Of a stretch of DNA of 64,000 nucleotides, positions 42,391 through 51,740 are shown in pieces. The position numbers and the translations under genes are program-made. Source of the stretch: Streptomyces sp. NBC_00691 (GTDB lineage Bacteria; Actinomycetota; Actinomycetes; Streptomycetales; Streptomycetaceae). How positions within the stretch are numbered: position 1 is the stretch's first letter; each line of letters begins with the position of its first letter. Below the pieces are notes generated by a model, which did not search any database, was not told where the DNA came from, and worked only from the letters and a program-made list of their open reading frames with translations. The DNA lies in contig NZ_CP109007.1 of assembly GCF_036226665.1 (NCBI RefSeq), positions 5,952,001-6,016,000 of the forward strand. Direction: 5' to 3'.

Positions 42391-42585
42391 GTGAAAATTC
42401 GCAGATTGCCTTACGCGTATACGCATGCAGGTGTATGAGCACTCTTGCGCCGCCGTCTCCGGCCGTCGTCACGGTAGCCTTCGCCGCTGGGTCGCGCGCG
42501 GCGCACCCTCTCAGTGTCGCACCCGGAGGGGCCGAATCACGGGAGCGCGCGCGCCGCGACACGCGGGGGCCTGGAATCGCCGCGA

Positions 42586-42632
42586 ACCCAAGATCTAGTG
42601 GTTGGATGGCACCGGCCACCCAGGGGTAGTGG
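42586..42632 (+). promoter_or_regulatory. Paired NrdR boxes before nrdR-nrdJ
   Basis: Box 1, ACCCAAGATCTAGTGG (42586-42601), and box 2, CACCCAGGGGTAGTGG (42617-42632), are 31 bases apart, three helical turns, the usual arrangement for NrdR. A possible promoter TTGGAT (42602-42607), 19-base spacer, TAGTGG (42627-42632) has its -10 element inside box 2, which would explain repression. Confidence 0.7.
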
Positions 42633-42741
42633 TCCCCGGTCTGCCGGGGCTGCCCACATCGCCTATGCTGGTGGTCGCTTCGCAGGGCCTTGACGGTCGG
42701 GCGAGGTCCACCAGTCGTGCCGTGAGGGAGGGTCGGAACCA

Positions 42742-43251
42742 ATGCACTGCCCCTTCTGCAGGCACCCCGACAGCCGTGTCGTCGACAGTCGCACCACCGA
42801 CGACGGGACGTCGATCCGGCGTCGTCGCCAGTGCCCTGACTGCTCCCGTCGTTTCACGACGGTGGAGACGTGCTCGCTCATGGTGGTGAAGCGCTCCGGC
42901 GTCACCGAGCCCTTCAGCCGTACCAAGGTCATCTCCGGCGTACGCAAGGCGTGCCAGGGACGGCCGGTCACCGAGGACGCCCTCGCCAAGCTCGGCCAGC
43001 GGGTCGAGGAGGCGGTGCGCGCCACCGGCAGCGCCGAGCTGACCACCCACGACGTGGGGCTGGCCATTCTCGGCCCGTTGCAGGAACTCGACCTCGTCGC
43101 GTACCTGCGCTTCGCGTCCGTGTACAAGGCTTTCGACAGCCTCGAAGACTTCGAGGCCGCCATCGCGGAACTCCGCGTGCGGCCTCCCGCTGAGAACCGC
43201 GGGACCGGTGCGACCCCCGAGGTCCCCGTTCCCGCCACCGCCGCCGATTGA
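42742..43251 (+). CDS. nrdR: Transcriptional repressor NrdR
   Basis: The 169-residue repressor of ribonucleotide reductase genes has the zinc ribbon cysteines C3, C6, C31 and C34 (HCPFC, QCPDC) and an ATP-cone domain (VVKRSGVTEPFSRTKVISGV onward) that senses ATP/dATP. The C-terminal 20 residues are a disordered tail. It is in the same direction as nrdJ, 170 bases downstream, and the NrdR boxes upstream point to autoregulation. Confidence 0.97.
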   Translation: MHCPFCRHPDSRVVDSRTTDDGTSIRRRRQCPDCSRRFTTVETCSLMVVKRSGVTEPFSRTKVISGVRKACQGRPVTEDALAKLGQRVEEAVRATGSAELTTHDVGLAILGPLQELDLVAYLRFASVYKAFDSLEDFEAAIAELRVRPPAENRGTGATPEVPVPATAAD

Positions 43252-43421
43252 CCGGCGGTCCGGGCCCCGCGCCCGGCGATCCGGCCGCCGAGCGGCCCGG
43301 CAGACGTGCCCCGAGTGACCCCCGTGGCGTTCGTGGCAGCAGTACAGAACGACGTACAGAAGACGGTGCCCTGGGACTATCTGGGCGCCAAAGTGTGTTT
43401 TGCCCGTATATGGGAGGCGGC

Positions 43422-46313
43422 ATGACAGAGACGGCGAGCGGTCCGGCGCGTGGTTCTCGTTCCAAGGGAGCGAAGGCCACGAGCAAGGGCCTGCGTATCG
43501 AGCGCATCCACACCACCCCCGGCGTGCATCCGTACGACGAGGTGGCGTGGGAGCGCCGTGACGTCGTCATGACCAACTGGCGCGACGGCTCGATCAACTT
43601 CGAGCAGCGTGGCGTCGAGTTCCCCGACTTCTGGTCGGTGAACGCGGTCAACATCGTCACCAGCAAGTACTTCCGCGGGGCGGTCGGCACCCCGCAGCGC
43701 GAGACCGGTCTCAAGCAGCTCATCGACCGGATCGTGAAGACGTACACGAAGGCCGGCGAGGAGTACGGCTACTTCGCCTCGCCCGCCGACACCGAGATCT
43801 TCGAGCACGAGCTGGCCTACGCCCTCCTGCACCAGATCTTCAGCTTCAACTCGCCGGTCTGGTTCAACGTCGGCACGCCCCAGCCCCAGCAGGTCTCCGC
43901 CTGCTTCATCCTGGCCGTCGACGACTCCATGGAGTCCATCCTCGACTGGTACAAGGAAGAGGGCATGATCTTCAAGGGCGGCTCCGGCGCCGGCTTGAAC
44001 CTCTCCCGCATCCGCTCCTCCAAGGAGCTGCTCTCCTCCGGCGGCAACGCCTCCGGCCCGGTCTCGTTCATGCGCGGAGCCGACGCCTCCGCCGGAACGA
44101 TCAAGTCGGGCGGCGCGACCCGCCGCGCGGCCAAGATGGTCATCCTCGACGTCGACCACCCCGACATCGAGGACTTCATCGAGACCAAGGTCAAGGAGGA
44201 GGAGAAGATCCGCGCCCTCCGTGACGCGGGCTTCGACATGGACCTGGGCGGCGACGACATCACGTCCGTCCAGTACCAGAACGCCAACAACTCGGTCCGT
44301 GTGAACGACACGTTCATGAAGGCCGTCGAGTCCGGCGGGAAGTTCGGTCTCACCTCCCGCATGACCGGCGAGGTCATCGAGGAGGTCGACGCCAAGTCGC
44401 TCTTCCGCAAGATGGCCGAGGCCGCGTGGGCCTGTGCCGACCCGGGCATCCAGTACGACGACACGATCAACCACTGGCACACCTGCCCCGAGTCCGGCCG
44501 TATCAACGGCTCGAACCCGTGCAGCGAGTACATGCACCTGGACAACACGTCCTGCAACCTCGCCTCGCTGAACCTCATGAAGTTCCTCAAGGACGACGGC
44601 AAGGGCAACCAGGCCTTCGAGGTCGAGCGCTTCGCCAAGGTCGTCGAGCTCGTCATCACCGCGATGGACATCTCCATCTGCTTCGCCGACTTCCCCACCG
44701 AGAAGATCGGCGAGAACACCCGCGCCTACCGCCAGCTCGGCATCGGCTACGCCAACCTCGGCGCCCTGCTGATGGCGACCGGTCACGCGTACGACTCCGA
44801 CGGCGGCCGCGCCCTCGCCGGTGCCATCACCTCCCTGATGACCGGTACCTCGTACAAGCGCTCCGCCGAGCTCGCCGCGGTCGTCGGCGCGTACGACGGC
44901 TACGCCCGCAACGCCGAGCCGCACCAGCGCGTCATGCAGCAGCACGCCGACGAGAACACCAAGGCCGTCCGCGTCGACGACCTGGACTCGCCGATCTGGG
45001 CCGCCGCCACGGAGGCCTGGCAGGACGTGATCCGCCTCGGCGCCAAGAACGGCTTCCGCAACGCGCAGGCCTCGGTCATCGCCCCGACCGGCACCATCGG
45101 TCTCGCGATGTCCTGCGACACCACCGGCCTCGAGCCCGACCTCGCCCTGGTCAAGTTCAAGAAGCTCGTCGGCGGCGGCTCGATGCAGATCGTCAACGGC
45201 ACCGTCCCGCAGGCCCTGCGCCGCCTGGGCTACCAGGAGGAGCAGATCGAGGCGATCGTCGCCCACATCGCCGAGAACGGCAATGTGATCGACGCCCCCG
45301 GTCTGAAGACCGAGCACTACGAGGTCTTCGACTGCGCCATGGGCGAGCGCTCCATCTCCGCGATGGGCCACGTCCGCATGATGGCCGCCATCCAGCCGTG
45401 GATCTCGGGCGCCCTCTCCAAGACCGTGAACCTGCCGGAGACGGCCACGGTCGAGGACGTCGAAGAGGTCTACTTCGAGGCCTGGAAGATGGGCGTCAAG
45501 GCGCTCGCCATCTACCGCGACAACTGCAAGGTCGGCCAGCCCCTCTCCGCCAAGAAGAAGGAGCAGGAGAAGGTCGAGGTCACCGCGAAGACCGAGGCGA
45601 CGATCCGCGAGGCCGTCGAGAAGGTCGTCGAGTACCGTCCGGTCCGCAAGCGTCTGCCCAAGGGCCGCCCGGGGATCACCACCTCCTTCACCGTCGGTGG
45701 CGCCGAGGGTTACATGACCGCCAACTCCTACCCGGACGACGGTCTCGGCGAGGTCTTCCTCAAGATGTCCAAGCAGGGTTCGACGCTCGCCGGCATGATG
45801 GACGCCTTCTCCATCGCCGTCTCGGTCGGTCTGCAGTACGGCGTCCCGCTGGAGACCTACGTCTCGAAGTTCACCAACATGCGCTTCGAGCCCGCCGGCA
45901 TGACGGACGACCCGGACGTGCGGATGGCGCAGTCGATCGTCGACTACATCTTCCGCCGCCTGGCGCTGGACTTCCTGCCCTTCGAGACCCGCTCCGCGCT
46001 CGGCATCCACTCGGCCGAGGAGCGTCAGCGTCACCTGGACACCGGCTCGTACGAGCAGTCCGAGGACGAGGTCGACGTCGAGGGGCTGGCCCAGTCCGCG
46101 CCCTGCGCCCAGGAGCTGAAGGCCGTCGCGGCCCCGGCCCCGAAGACCGAGATCCCGGCCCCGAAGCAGGCGCACACCTCGGCGGAGCTCGTCGAGATGC
46201 AGCTCGGCATCAGCGCCGACGCCCCGCTCTGCTTCTCCTGCGGGACGAAGATGCAGCGCGCCGGCTCCTGCTACATCTGCGAGGGCTGCGGCTCGACCAG
46301 CGGCTGCAGCTGA
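43422..46313 (+). CDS. nrdJ: Adenosylcobalamin-dependent class II ribonucleotide reductase
   Basis: The 963-residue enzyme makes deoxynucleotides using B12. Evidence includes GGSGAGLNLSRIRSS, the NPCSEYMHLDNTSCNLASLN active-site segment, APTGTIGLAMSCDTTGLEPD (quoted in part), an extended C-terminal domain, and the final CysX2Cys pairs (CFSCGTKM, CYICEGCG) that carry reducing equivalents and zinc. GGGAGG just before ATG 43422 fixes the start. Streptomyces also has a class I enzyme elsewhere; this operon should be controlled by NrdR. Confidence 0.97.
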   Translation: MTETASGPARGSRSKGAKATSKGLRIERIHTTPGVHPYDEVAWERRDVVMTNWRDGSINFEQRGVEFPDFWSVNAVNIVTSKYFRGAVGTPQRETGLKQLIDRIVKTYTKAGEEYGYFASPADTEIFEHELAYALLHQIFSFNSPVWFNVGTPQPQQVSACFILAVDDSMESILDWYKEEGMIFKGGSGAGLNLSRIRSSKELLSSGGNASGPVSFMRGADASAGTIKSGGATRRAAKMVILDVDHPDIEDFIETKVKEEEKIRALRDAGFDMDLGGDDITSVQYQNANNSVRVNDTFMKAVESGGKFGLTSRMTGEVIEEVDAKSLFRKMAEAAWACADPGIQYDDTINHWHTCPESGRINGSNPCSEYMHLDNTSCNLASLNLMKFLKDDGKGNQAFEVERFAKVVELVITAMDISICFADFPTEKIGENTRAYRQLGIGYANLGALLMATGHAYDSDGGRALAGAITSLMTGTSYKRSAELAAVVGAYDGYARNAEPHQRVMQQHADENTKAVRVDDLDSPIWAAATEAWQDVIRLGAKNGFRNAQASVIAPTGTIGLAMSCDTTGLEPDLALVKFKKLVGGGSMQIVNGTVPQALRRLGYQEEQIEAIVAHIAENGNVIDAPGLKTEHYEVFDCAMGERSISAMGHVRMMAAIQPWISGALSKTVNLPETATVEDVEEVYFEAWKMGVKALAIYRDNCKVGQPLSAKKKEQEKVEVTAKTEATIREAVEKVVEYRPVRKRLPKGRPGITTSFTVGGAEGYMTANSYPDDGLGEVFLKMSKQGSTLAGMMDAFSIAVSVGLQYGVPLETYVSKFTNMRFEPAGMTDDPDVRMAQSIVDYIFRRLALDFLPFETRSALGIHSAEERQRHLDTGSYEQSEDEVDVEGLAQSAPCAQELKAVAAPAPKTEIPAPKQAHTSAELVEMQLGISADAPLCFSCGTKMQRAGSCYICEGCGSTSGCS

Positions 46314-46333
46314 CATCGAGTAGGTGCTTCATG

Positions 46334-46363
46334 AAGGGGACCGGCCTTGTGCCGGTCCCCTTT
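46334..46363. terminator. Rho-independent terminator after nrdJ
   Basis: A 12-bp stem (46334-46345 with 46351-46362) with loop cttgt and a short T run; it also faces the convergent TerD gene. Confidence 0.88.
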
Positions 46364-46403
46364 GCCGTGTCCGGGCGTCGACCGCCGGCGGTCGTCCAGG
46401 CCT

Positions 46404-46934
46404 TCAGGCGCGTAGGGAACCCAGCACCGTGCCGAACGCCTGGGGGTCGGCGTCGAAGCCCTGGCTGATCGGGCGGTACGTCCAGCCTTCGGCGCCGTCC
46501 CGGGTGAACTCCACGACCGTCGCCGAGAGGGCGTCCGGCACGTCCGCGAAGTCGTGGACCAGCAGGTCCGTGTACCCCTCGCGGACCCGTATGCCCGTGT
46601 TCGCCACGTCGCCGAAGGACCGCCGGCCGCCGCCCTGCTGTATGGCGACGCCCACCACCACGCGCGCGTACCGCGGTGCAAGCCGGTCGAGCTCCAGGGT
46701 CATGGCCTCGTCGTAGCCGAATCCCTGGCCCGTACGGCTGTCCCGGTGGAGCGTGATCGTGCCGTCGGGGGACCGGCTGCCGAAGTGCACCAGCTGGACC
46801 GGGGCTCCGTGCGCGTCGTCCGCGTCGAAGACACCGGCGACGATGTCCAGGTCGTGGGCCGGCGCGCCGCTCGGGGCAGGGTCCCACTTGAGTGTCACCT
46901 CGACCCGGCCCACCCCTTTGTTGAGTCCGCTCAT
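46404..46934 (-). CDS. TerD-family calcium-binding stress protein
   Basis: The 176-residue protein shows the TerD pattern: VEVTLKWDPAP, then DLDIVAGVFDADD with acidic calcium-ligand clusters, GYDEAMTLELDRL, and FTRDGAEGWTYRPISQGFD. TerD proteins bind calcium and are linked to tellurite or membrane stress and to development in Streptomyces. GAGGGGAA before ATG 46934 supports the start; the frame stays open 21 codons further. Confidence 0.88.
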   Translation of the reverse strand: MSGLNKGVGRVEVTLKWDPAPSGAPAHDLDIVAGVFDADDAHGAPVQLVHFGSRSPDGTITLHRDSRTGQGFGYDEAMTLELDRLAPRYARVVVGVAIQQGGGRRSFGDVANTGIRVREGYTDLLVHDFADVPDALSATVVEFTRDGAEGWTYRPISQGFDADPQAFGTVLGSLRA

Positions 46935-47076
46935 GGTGCTTCCCCTCTCCGCGTACGCCCCCGCGCACGTCTCGCGTCGAACCGTCCACCCGCTCAAAAG
47001 CCCTTGGTCGTGGGCTGATTGCTCATGGTGTCATGGGGCTACGACAGTGGGCCCGGGGGTTGAGGGGGAGAGCGGT

Positions 47077-47901
47077 TTGTGGAGTGGTGAGGAGCTGGAT
47101 CTCGATGCATATCTGGCTCGAATCGGATACGTGGTCGAACGGGACGGGGAACTCGTCCCCGATCTGAGGACATTGACGGCCCTTCACCGGGCGCATGTCC
47201 GCGCGGTGCCCTTCGAGAACCTCGACGTCGCCCTGGGGCGTCCTGTTCCACTGGATCTGAAGAGCATTCAGGCCAAACTCGTCGAGCGACGCCGTGGAGG
47301 TTACTGCTACGAGCAGAACTCCCTGTTCGCCGCCGTGCTCGAACGGATCGGTTTCGCGGTGACCGGGCGCGGAGCGCGGAACCGTTCGCGAGGCGCGGCG
47401 CTGCCGCCCGTCACGCACGCGATGCTCGTCGTCGAGATCGAGGGCGAACAGTGGCTCGCCGACGTGGGGTTCGGCTGGCAGGGGCCGCTTGAGCCGGTGC
47501 CCCTGCGGGACGGGGCGCGCGTCGAGCAGAGCGGCTGGACCTTCGGGACGGCCGTGGAGGACGAGGGTATCCACGTGCTGAGGTCGCTCCGCCCGGAGGG
47601 ATGGACCGACCTGTACGCCTTCTCCCCGCAGACCCTCTACCCGGGTGACTTCACCGTCATGAACCACTACAGCTCCAGTCATCCGCAGTCCCGCTTCCTC
47701 GGCCAGGTCGTGGCCCAGTGGCCGGGAGCGGACGAGCGCAGGGCGCTGGTGCGCGACACGCTGTCGACGGTACGGACCGACGGCGTCGTCAAGGAACGTC
47801 GCGTACCGGTGGACGAGTTGATCGCGATCCTGGAGAGCCGTTTCGGGATCGAACTGGACGACGAGGAGCGCACGGGACTCGAGCGCTTGCACCCGGCGTG
47901 A
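47077..47901 (+). CDS. nat: Arylamine N-acetyltransferase
   Basis: The 274-residue protein has the NAT triad: C77 in RRGGYCYEQN, the histidine in PVTHAMLVVEI and the aspartate in WLADVGFGW. It moves an acetyl or acyl group from CoA to arylamines; related enzymes release ansamycin chains, but no polyketide genes are here. TTG 47077 lies after GAGGGGGAG at 47062-47070; GTG 47047 is a poorer in-frame choice. No promoter is obvious. Confidence 0.88.
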   Translation: MWSGEELDLDAYLARIGYVVERDGELVPDLRTLTALHRAHVRAVPFENLDVALGRPVPLDLKSIQAKLVERRRGGYCYEQNSLFAAVLERIGFAVTGRGARNRSRGAALPPVTHAMLVVEIEGEQWLADVGFGWQGPLEPVPLRDGARVEQSGWTFGTAVEDEGIHVLRSLRPEGWTDLYAFSPQTLYPGDFTVMNHYSSSHPQSRFLGQVVAQWPGADERRALVRDTLSTVRTDGVVKERRVPVDELIAILESRFGIELDDEERTGLERLHPA

Positions 47902-47947
47902 CTCTGGCGGGTCCTGACGGGGTCTGCCGGGGCGGTCTCCTGGCCCG

Positions 47948-47953
47948 TACGAT
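47948..47953 (+). promoter_or_regulatory. -10 element TACGAT of a probable leaderless transcript
   Basis: TACGAT ends six bases before GTG 47960, and there is no ribosome site between. Confidence 0.5.
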
Positions 47954-47959
47954 GGCGCG

Positions 47960-48565
47960 GTGCTGGTCAAGTGGATTCGCTGCACCGTGATGGACCGTCG
48001 AGGGTTCGAGCGGGGGCAGCGGAAATGGGCGGGGCTGCTCGGTGAGCCGGGATTCCGGGGGCAGGGCGGTGGGTGGAGCCGGGCTCGGCCGGACGTCGCC
48101 CATGTCTTCGGGTTCTGGGAGAGCAGGGCCTTCTACGACTCGTTCATGGCGCGTTCGCACGATCGTCTGGCGGCCGCGCAGGTGGGCACGTTCAAAGACA
48201 TCCAGGTCAAGCTGTTCGACCACCGCTTCGATGTGAAGACCGGTTTCGAGCCGAAGTTCTCCGACGCGGATGTGGCCAGGGTGGCGCACTGCCGTGTCCA
48301 CGAGGACCGTGCCGAGCACTTCGCGCTGATGCAGGAGAAGGTGTGGAACCCGGCGATGGCCGGGTCCCCCGGCATGCTCCGCGGCCTGTTCGGCGAGGCT
48401 CCCGGCAGCGAGTTCCTGGTCCTGTCGATGTGGCAGTCCGCCGCGGAGCACGGGAAGTACCGGGTGGAGCGGATCGAGCGGCTCGGGCTCCGGGCCAGGA
48501 CCGCGGCCGATGTGGCGGCGCTGGCCGGGGACGTGGTCCAGCTCGAGGCGGCCTGGACGGTCTGA
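47960..48565 (+). CDS. YdbC-like protein (DUF4937)
   Basis: The 201-residue protein starts VLVKWIRCTVMDRRGFERGQ and contains FGFWESRAFYDSFMARSHDR and FLVLSMWQSAAEHGKYRVER, suggesting two ferredoxin-like (dimeric alpha/beta barrel) halves of the YdbC type. Its biochemical role is unknown. It stands alone between the NAT gene and a TetR gene. Confidence 0.8.
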   Translation: MLVKWIRCTVMDRRGFERGQRKWAGLLGEPGFRGQGGGWSRARPDVAHVFGFWESRAFYDSFMARSHDRLAAAQVGTFKDIQVKLFDHRFDVKTGFEPKFSDADVARVAHCRVHEDRAEHFALMQEKVWNPAMAGSPGMLRGLFGEAPGSEFLVLSMWQSAAEHGKYRVERIERLGLRARTAADVAALAGDVVQLEAAWTV

Positions 48566-48702
48566 GCGAGCCCGGATCGGCTCCCGAAGGGTCCGGAAGG
48601 GCCGCTACCCGGGACGGCGTACGCGGGAACGCCTAGGCGGGAGCGTCTGCGCGGGAAGCCTTGGGCGGAACGCCTGCGGCGGGAGGCCTGAGCCGGGAAG
48701 AC

Positions 48703-49332
48703 CTACGCGGGGACGTACGCGCCCGCTCGCACCCCTGCCAGAACCGCGCGTGCGGCCTGGTCCGCGAACGCTCCGTCGATCGGTTCGCGGGTGACGAAGA
48801 GCCGCAGGAACAGGGGGGCGGAGACCGCCCGGACGGCCGCTCCCGCGTCCGTGCCCGGCGGCGCCTCGCCGCGTGTGACGGCGCGGGTGACGACGACCTC
48901 GCAGCGCCGGAAGCGCTCCACGTAGAAGGCGCGCAGGGCTTCCGCCGCCCGAGGGGACTGGAACGCGGCGCCGACGAACGCGGTGGGCGCCGCCCCCGTG
49001 GCGGGATCGCCGAAGGCGTCGACGACCTCGTGCGCGAGTGCGCGCAGATCTCCGGAGAGGCTCCCGGTGTCCGGTGGCGTCCAGGCGTCCTCGTTCGCCA
49101 GGTCGAGCGCGTCGGCGAGAAGGCCTTCGACGCTTCCCCAGCGGCGGTAGAGCGTCGTCTTGTGGACGCCCGAGTGCTCCGCGACGTATTCCACGGTCAG
49201 GGCCGGGTAACCGTGCTCGGACAGGCCGGTCAGGACGGCGTCGCGGACGGCCGTCCGGGTGCGCGCGGTGCGGCCGCCGGGGCGTGTGCTGCCGGGTGCC
49301 GGAGCCGGGCGCTCCTCGATCGAGTCATTCAA
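48703..49332 (-). CDS. TetR-family repressor, likely of the ABC-F gene
   Basis: The 209-residue protein has a TetR DNA-binding domain (residues about 25-70, LTVEYVAEHSGVHKTTLYRR) and a helical ligand domain. It is divergent from the ABC-F gene across only 92 bases, so it probably represses both. In that gap are the inverted repeats GCAA-N6-TTGC (near 49384-49397) and GAGT-N7-ACTC, candidates for its operator. The ligand may be the antibiotic against which the ABC-F protein acts. Confidence 0.88.
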   Translation of the reverse strand: MNDSIEERPAPAPGSTRPGGRTARTRTAVRDAVLTGLSEHGYPALTVEYVAEHSGVHKTTLYRRWGSVEGLLADALDLANEDAWTPPDTGSLSGDLRALAHEVVDAFGDPATGAAPTAFVGAAFQSPRAAEALRAFYVERFRRCEVVVTRAVTRGEAPPGTDAGAAVRAVSAPLFLRLFVTREPIDGAFADQAARAVLAGVRAGAYVPA

Positions 49333-49424
49333 TTGCCACTCCTGTTGCGTTAGTGGACCGAGTCTGCCACACTCGCCTTAATGCAATCGTGGTTGCGTTT
49401 GACCGTCTGCTTCCGGAGGCGCCC

Positions 49425-51035
49425 TTGCCCACTCAGATCTCACTGCATGACGTCGTCGTGTCCCGTGGGGAACGACTGCTCCTCGATCAGGTCTCGCTCT
49501 CCGTGCGCCCCGGGGAGCGGATCGGGATCGTCGGGGAGAACGGCGCGGGGAAGTCGACCCTGCTGCGTCTCCTCGCCGGGACGGAGCAGCCCGACGAGGG
49601 CAGCGTCGTCACCGTCGCCGACGGCGGTCTGCGGATGCTCGCCCAGACACCCGAGCTGCCTCCCCAGGCCACCGTCGGTGACGCGATCGACGCGGCGCTC
49701 GCCGAACTCCGTGGCATGGAGCGTCGGCTTCGCGCGCTGGAGAACCGGCTCGACGCGGCGGACGGAGCGGAGCTCGACGCGTACGGGGAGCTCCTCACCG
49801 CCTACGAGCTCCGGGGCGGCTACGAGGCCGACGCCCGGGTCGACAAGGCTCTTCACGGACTGGGCCTCGCCGGTACGGGCCGCGAGCGGATACTCGGCAG
49901 CCTTTCCGGTGGCGAGCTGGCCCGGCTCGGCATCGCCTGCGCGGTCGCCGCCGGCCCCGAAGTGCTGCTGCTCGACGAACCCACCAACCACCTCGACGCG
50001 CAGGCGCTCGACTGGCTGGAGGCCGCCCTCCTCGCGCACCGAGGCACCGTCGTGGCCGTCTCCCACGACCGGACCTTCCTGGAGCGCGTCGCCACGGCGA
50101 TCGTCGAGGTGGACTCCGACCGGCGCTCGCTCGTGCGGTACGGAGACGGCTACGCCGGCTACCGCGCGGCACGACTGGCCGCACGACGGCGCTGGGAGGA
50201 GGCCTATGAGGAGTGGTGCGAGGAGACGGCACGGCTGGAGGCGTACGCCACGACCACGGCGCACGGGGTCGCTCCCGGGAGGGAGATGAAGGACAACAAC
50301 AAGATGGCCTTCGACCGGGCGGCGGGCCGCGTCCAGGCCTCTGTCTCGGGGCGCGTGCGCAACGCCCGGGAGCGATTGAGGCGACTCCGCGACGAGCCCG
50401 TGCCCCAGCCGCCTCCGCCCCTCTCCTTCTCCGCCCGGCCCCTGGCGGGCGGAGCGGAGGGAGCACTCGTCACCCTCACCGGAGTACGGGTCGCGGACCG
50501 GCTCTCCGTGGACACCCTCACCGTCCGGGCGGGGGAGCGGCTGCTCGTCCACGGCGGCAACGGCGCGGGCAAGTCCACGCTGCTGCGGGTCATGGCGGGG
50601 GCGGTCGAGCCCGACACCGGAGACGTCCGGCGCCATGGCCGGATCGGTTGTCTGGCCCAGGACGTCACGGTCCGGCGCCCCGAGGAGCGGCTGCTGGCCA
50701 GTTTCGGACGCGGTCTCGCCCTGGCCGAGGAGGAGCGGGCCGAACTGCTCCTGTCGTACGGACTGTTCCGCCCGGCCGACCTGAGTGTGCCGGTCGGCGG
50801 TCTCTCCGCGGGCCAGCTCCGCCGGCTGGCGCTCGCCCGGCTGCTGGCCCGGCCCGCGGACCTCCTCCTGCTCGACGAGCCGGGCAACCACCTGGCCCCG
50901 GGGCTCGTGGAAGAGCTGGAAGCGGCGCTGGAGCAGTGGACCGGGGGCCTGGTGGTGGTCTCGCACGACCGTGCGCTGCGTCGCCGCTTCACCGGGCACA
51001 TACGCCGGATGGACTCCGGACGCCTCCTCGGCTGA
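49425..51035 (+). CDS. ABC-F ATPase (ribosome protection type)
   Basis: The 536-residue protein has two ABC domains without membrane segments. Domain 1 has Walker A GENGAGKST (37-45), LSGGELARLG and LLLDEPTNHLDAQALDW; domain 2 has GGNGAGKSTLL, LSAGQLRRLALARLL and LLLDEPGNHLAPG. Between them lies a basic helical linker (REMKDNNKMAFDRAAGRVQA). This is the ABC-F layout of macrolide/lincosamide/streptogramin-type resistance proteins of Streptomyces. TTG 49425 follows GGAGG by five bases and gives a normal N-terminus. Antibiotic specificity cannot be read from sequence. Confidence 0.9.
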   Translation: MPTQISLHDVVVSRGERLLLDQVSLSVRPGERIGIVGENGAGKSTLLRLLAGTEQPDEGSVVTVADGGLRMLAQTPELPPQATVGDAIDAALAELRGMERRLRALENRLDAADGAELDAYGELLTAYELRGGYEADARVDKALHGLGLAGTGRERILGSLSGGELARLGIACAVAAGPEVLLLDEPTNHLDAQALDWLEAALLAHRGTVVAVSHDRTFLERVATAIVEVDSDRRSLVRYGDGYAGYRAARLAARRRWEEAYEEWCEETARLEAYATTTAHGVAPGREMKDNNKMAFDRAAGRVQASVSGRVRNARERLRRLRDEPVPQPPPPLSFSARPLAGGAEGALVTLTGVRVADRLSVDTLTVRAGERLLVHGGNGAGKSTLLRVMAGAVEPDTGDVRRHGRIGCLAQDVTVRRPEERLLASFGRGLALAEEERAELLLSYGLFRPADLSVPVGGLSAGQLRRLALARLLARPADLLLLDEPGNHLAPGLVEELEAALEQWTGGLVVVSHDRALRRRFTGHIRRMDSGRLLG

Positions 51036-51056
51036 GCCCGCTCAGGACCGGCGATC

Positions 51057-51062
51057 TAGGGT
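51057..51062 (+). promoter_or_regulatory. -10 element TAGGGT of a probable leaderless transcript
   Basis: TAGGGT ends six bases before the ATG at 51069. Confidence 0.5.
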
Positions 51063-51068
51063 CGGGGT

Positions 51069-51728
51069 ATGGCACGACCGCGGCGCATCGTCCTCGTACG
51101 GCACGGAGAGTCCGAGGGCAATGTGGATGACACGGTGTACGAACGGGAGCCCGATCACGCCCTACGGCTCACGGAGACCGGATGGCGACAGGCGGAGGAG
51201 ACAGGGGAGCGGCTGCGGGAACTCTTCGGGGACGAGGCGGTGAGCGTCTACGTCTCGCCGTACCGCCGCACCCACGAGACCCTCCGTGCCTTCCGGCTGC
51301 CTCCGGAGCAGGTCAGGGTGCGTGAGGAGCCCCGGCTGCGCGAGCAGGACTGGGGCAACTGGCAGGAGCGGGAGGACGTACGCCTGCAGAAGGCCTATCG
51401 GGACGCCTACGGGCACTTCTTCTACCGCTTCGCCCAGGGTGAGTCGGGGGCGGACGTGTACGACCGGGTCGGGGCGTTCCTGGAGAGCCTGTACCGCAGT
51501 TTCGAGGCGCCCGACCATCCGCCCAACGTCCTGATCGTCACCCATGGACTGACCATGCGGCTGTTCTGCATGCGCTGGTTCCACTGGACGGTCGCGGACT
51601 TCGAGTCGCTGTCGAACCCGGGCAACGCCGAGACCCGCATGCTCCTGCTCGACGCGGACGGGCGATACAGGCTGGACAGGCCGTTCGAACGCTGGCGCAC
51701 CCCGGAACCGTACGGCCCTACCGGATAG
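51069..51728 (+). CDS. Histidine phosphatase-superfamily protein
   Basis: The 219-residue protein has the phosphoglycerate-mutase-like RHG motif (LVRHGESEGN, catalytic His near residue 11), SPYRRTHET, and the second histidine in IVTHGLTMRLFCM. FERWRTPEPYGPTG closes it. It is a phosphatase of unknown substrate, just ahead of the ADP-ribosylglycohydrolase gene with a 12-base gap. Confidence 0.92.
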   Translation: MARPRRIVLVRHGESEGNVDDTVYEREPDHALRLTETGWRQAEETGERLRELFGDEAVSVYVSPYRRTHETLRAFRLPPEQVRVREEPRLREQDWGNWQEREDVRLQKAYRDAYGHFFYRFAQGESGADVYDRVGAFLESLYRSFEAPDHPPNVLIVTHGLTMRLFCMRWFHWTVADFESLSNPGNAETRMLLLDADGRYRLDRPFERWRTPEPYGPTG

Positions 51729-51740
51729 AGTGGCAGACCG

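Larger units (their letters stand above)
42310..42741. other. Divergent lexA-nrdR intergenic region
   Basis: This 432-base stretch contains an SOS box near lexA and two NrdR boxes near nrdR, listed separately. It also holds the palindrome GCGTATACGC at 42415-42424, whose role I cannot assign. No convincing coding frame was seen. Confidence 0.8.

Noticed and set aside
42415..42424. Palindrome GCGTATACGC between lexA and nrdR
   Set aside because: Perfect but only 10 bp, with no known matching regulator; not strong enough to call.
43377..46316. 979-codon open frame on the minus strand
   Set aside because: Antisense to nrdJ, whose protein is strongly conserved; the antisense product is Asp/Gly/Val/Leu-rich and unlike any family.
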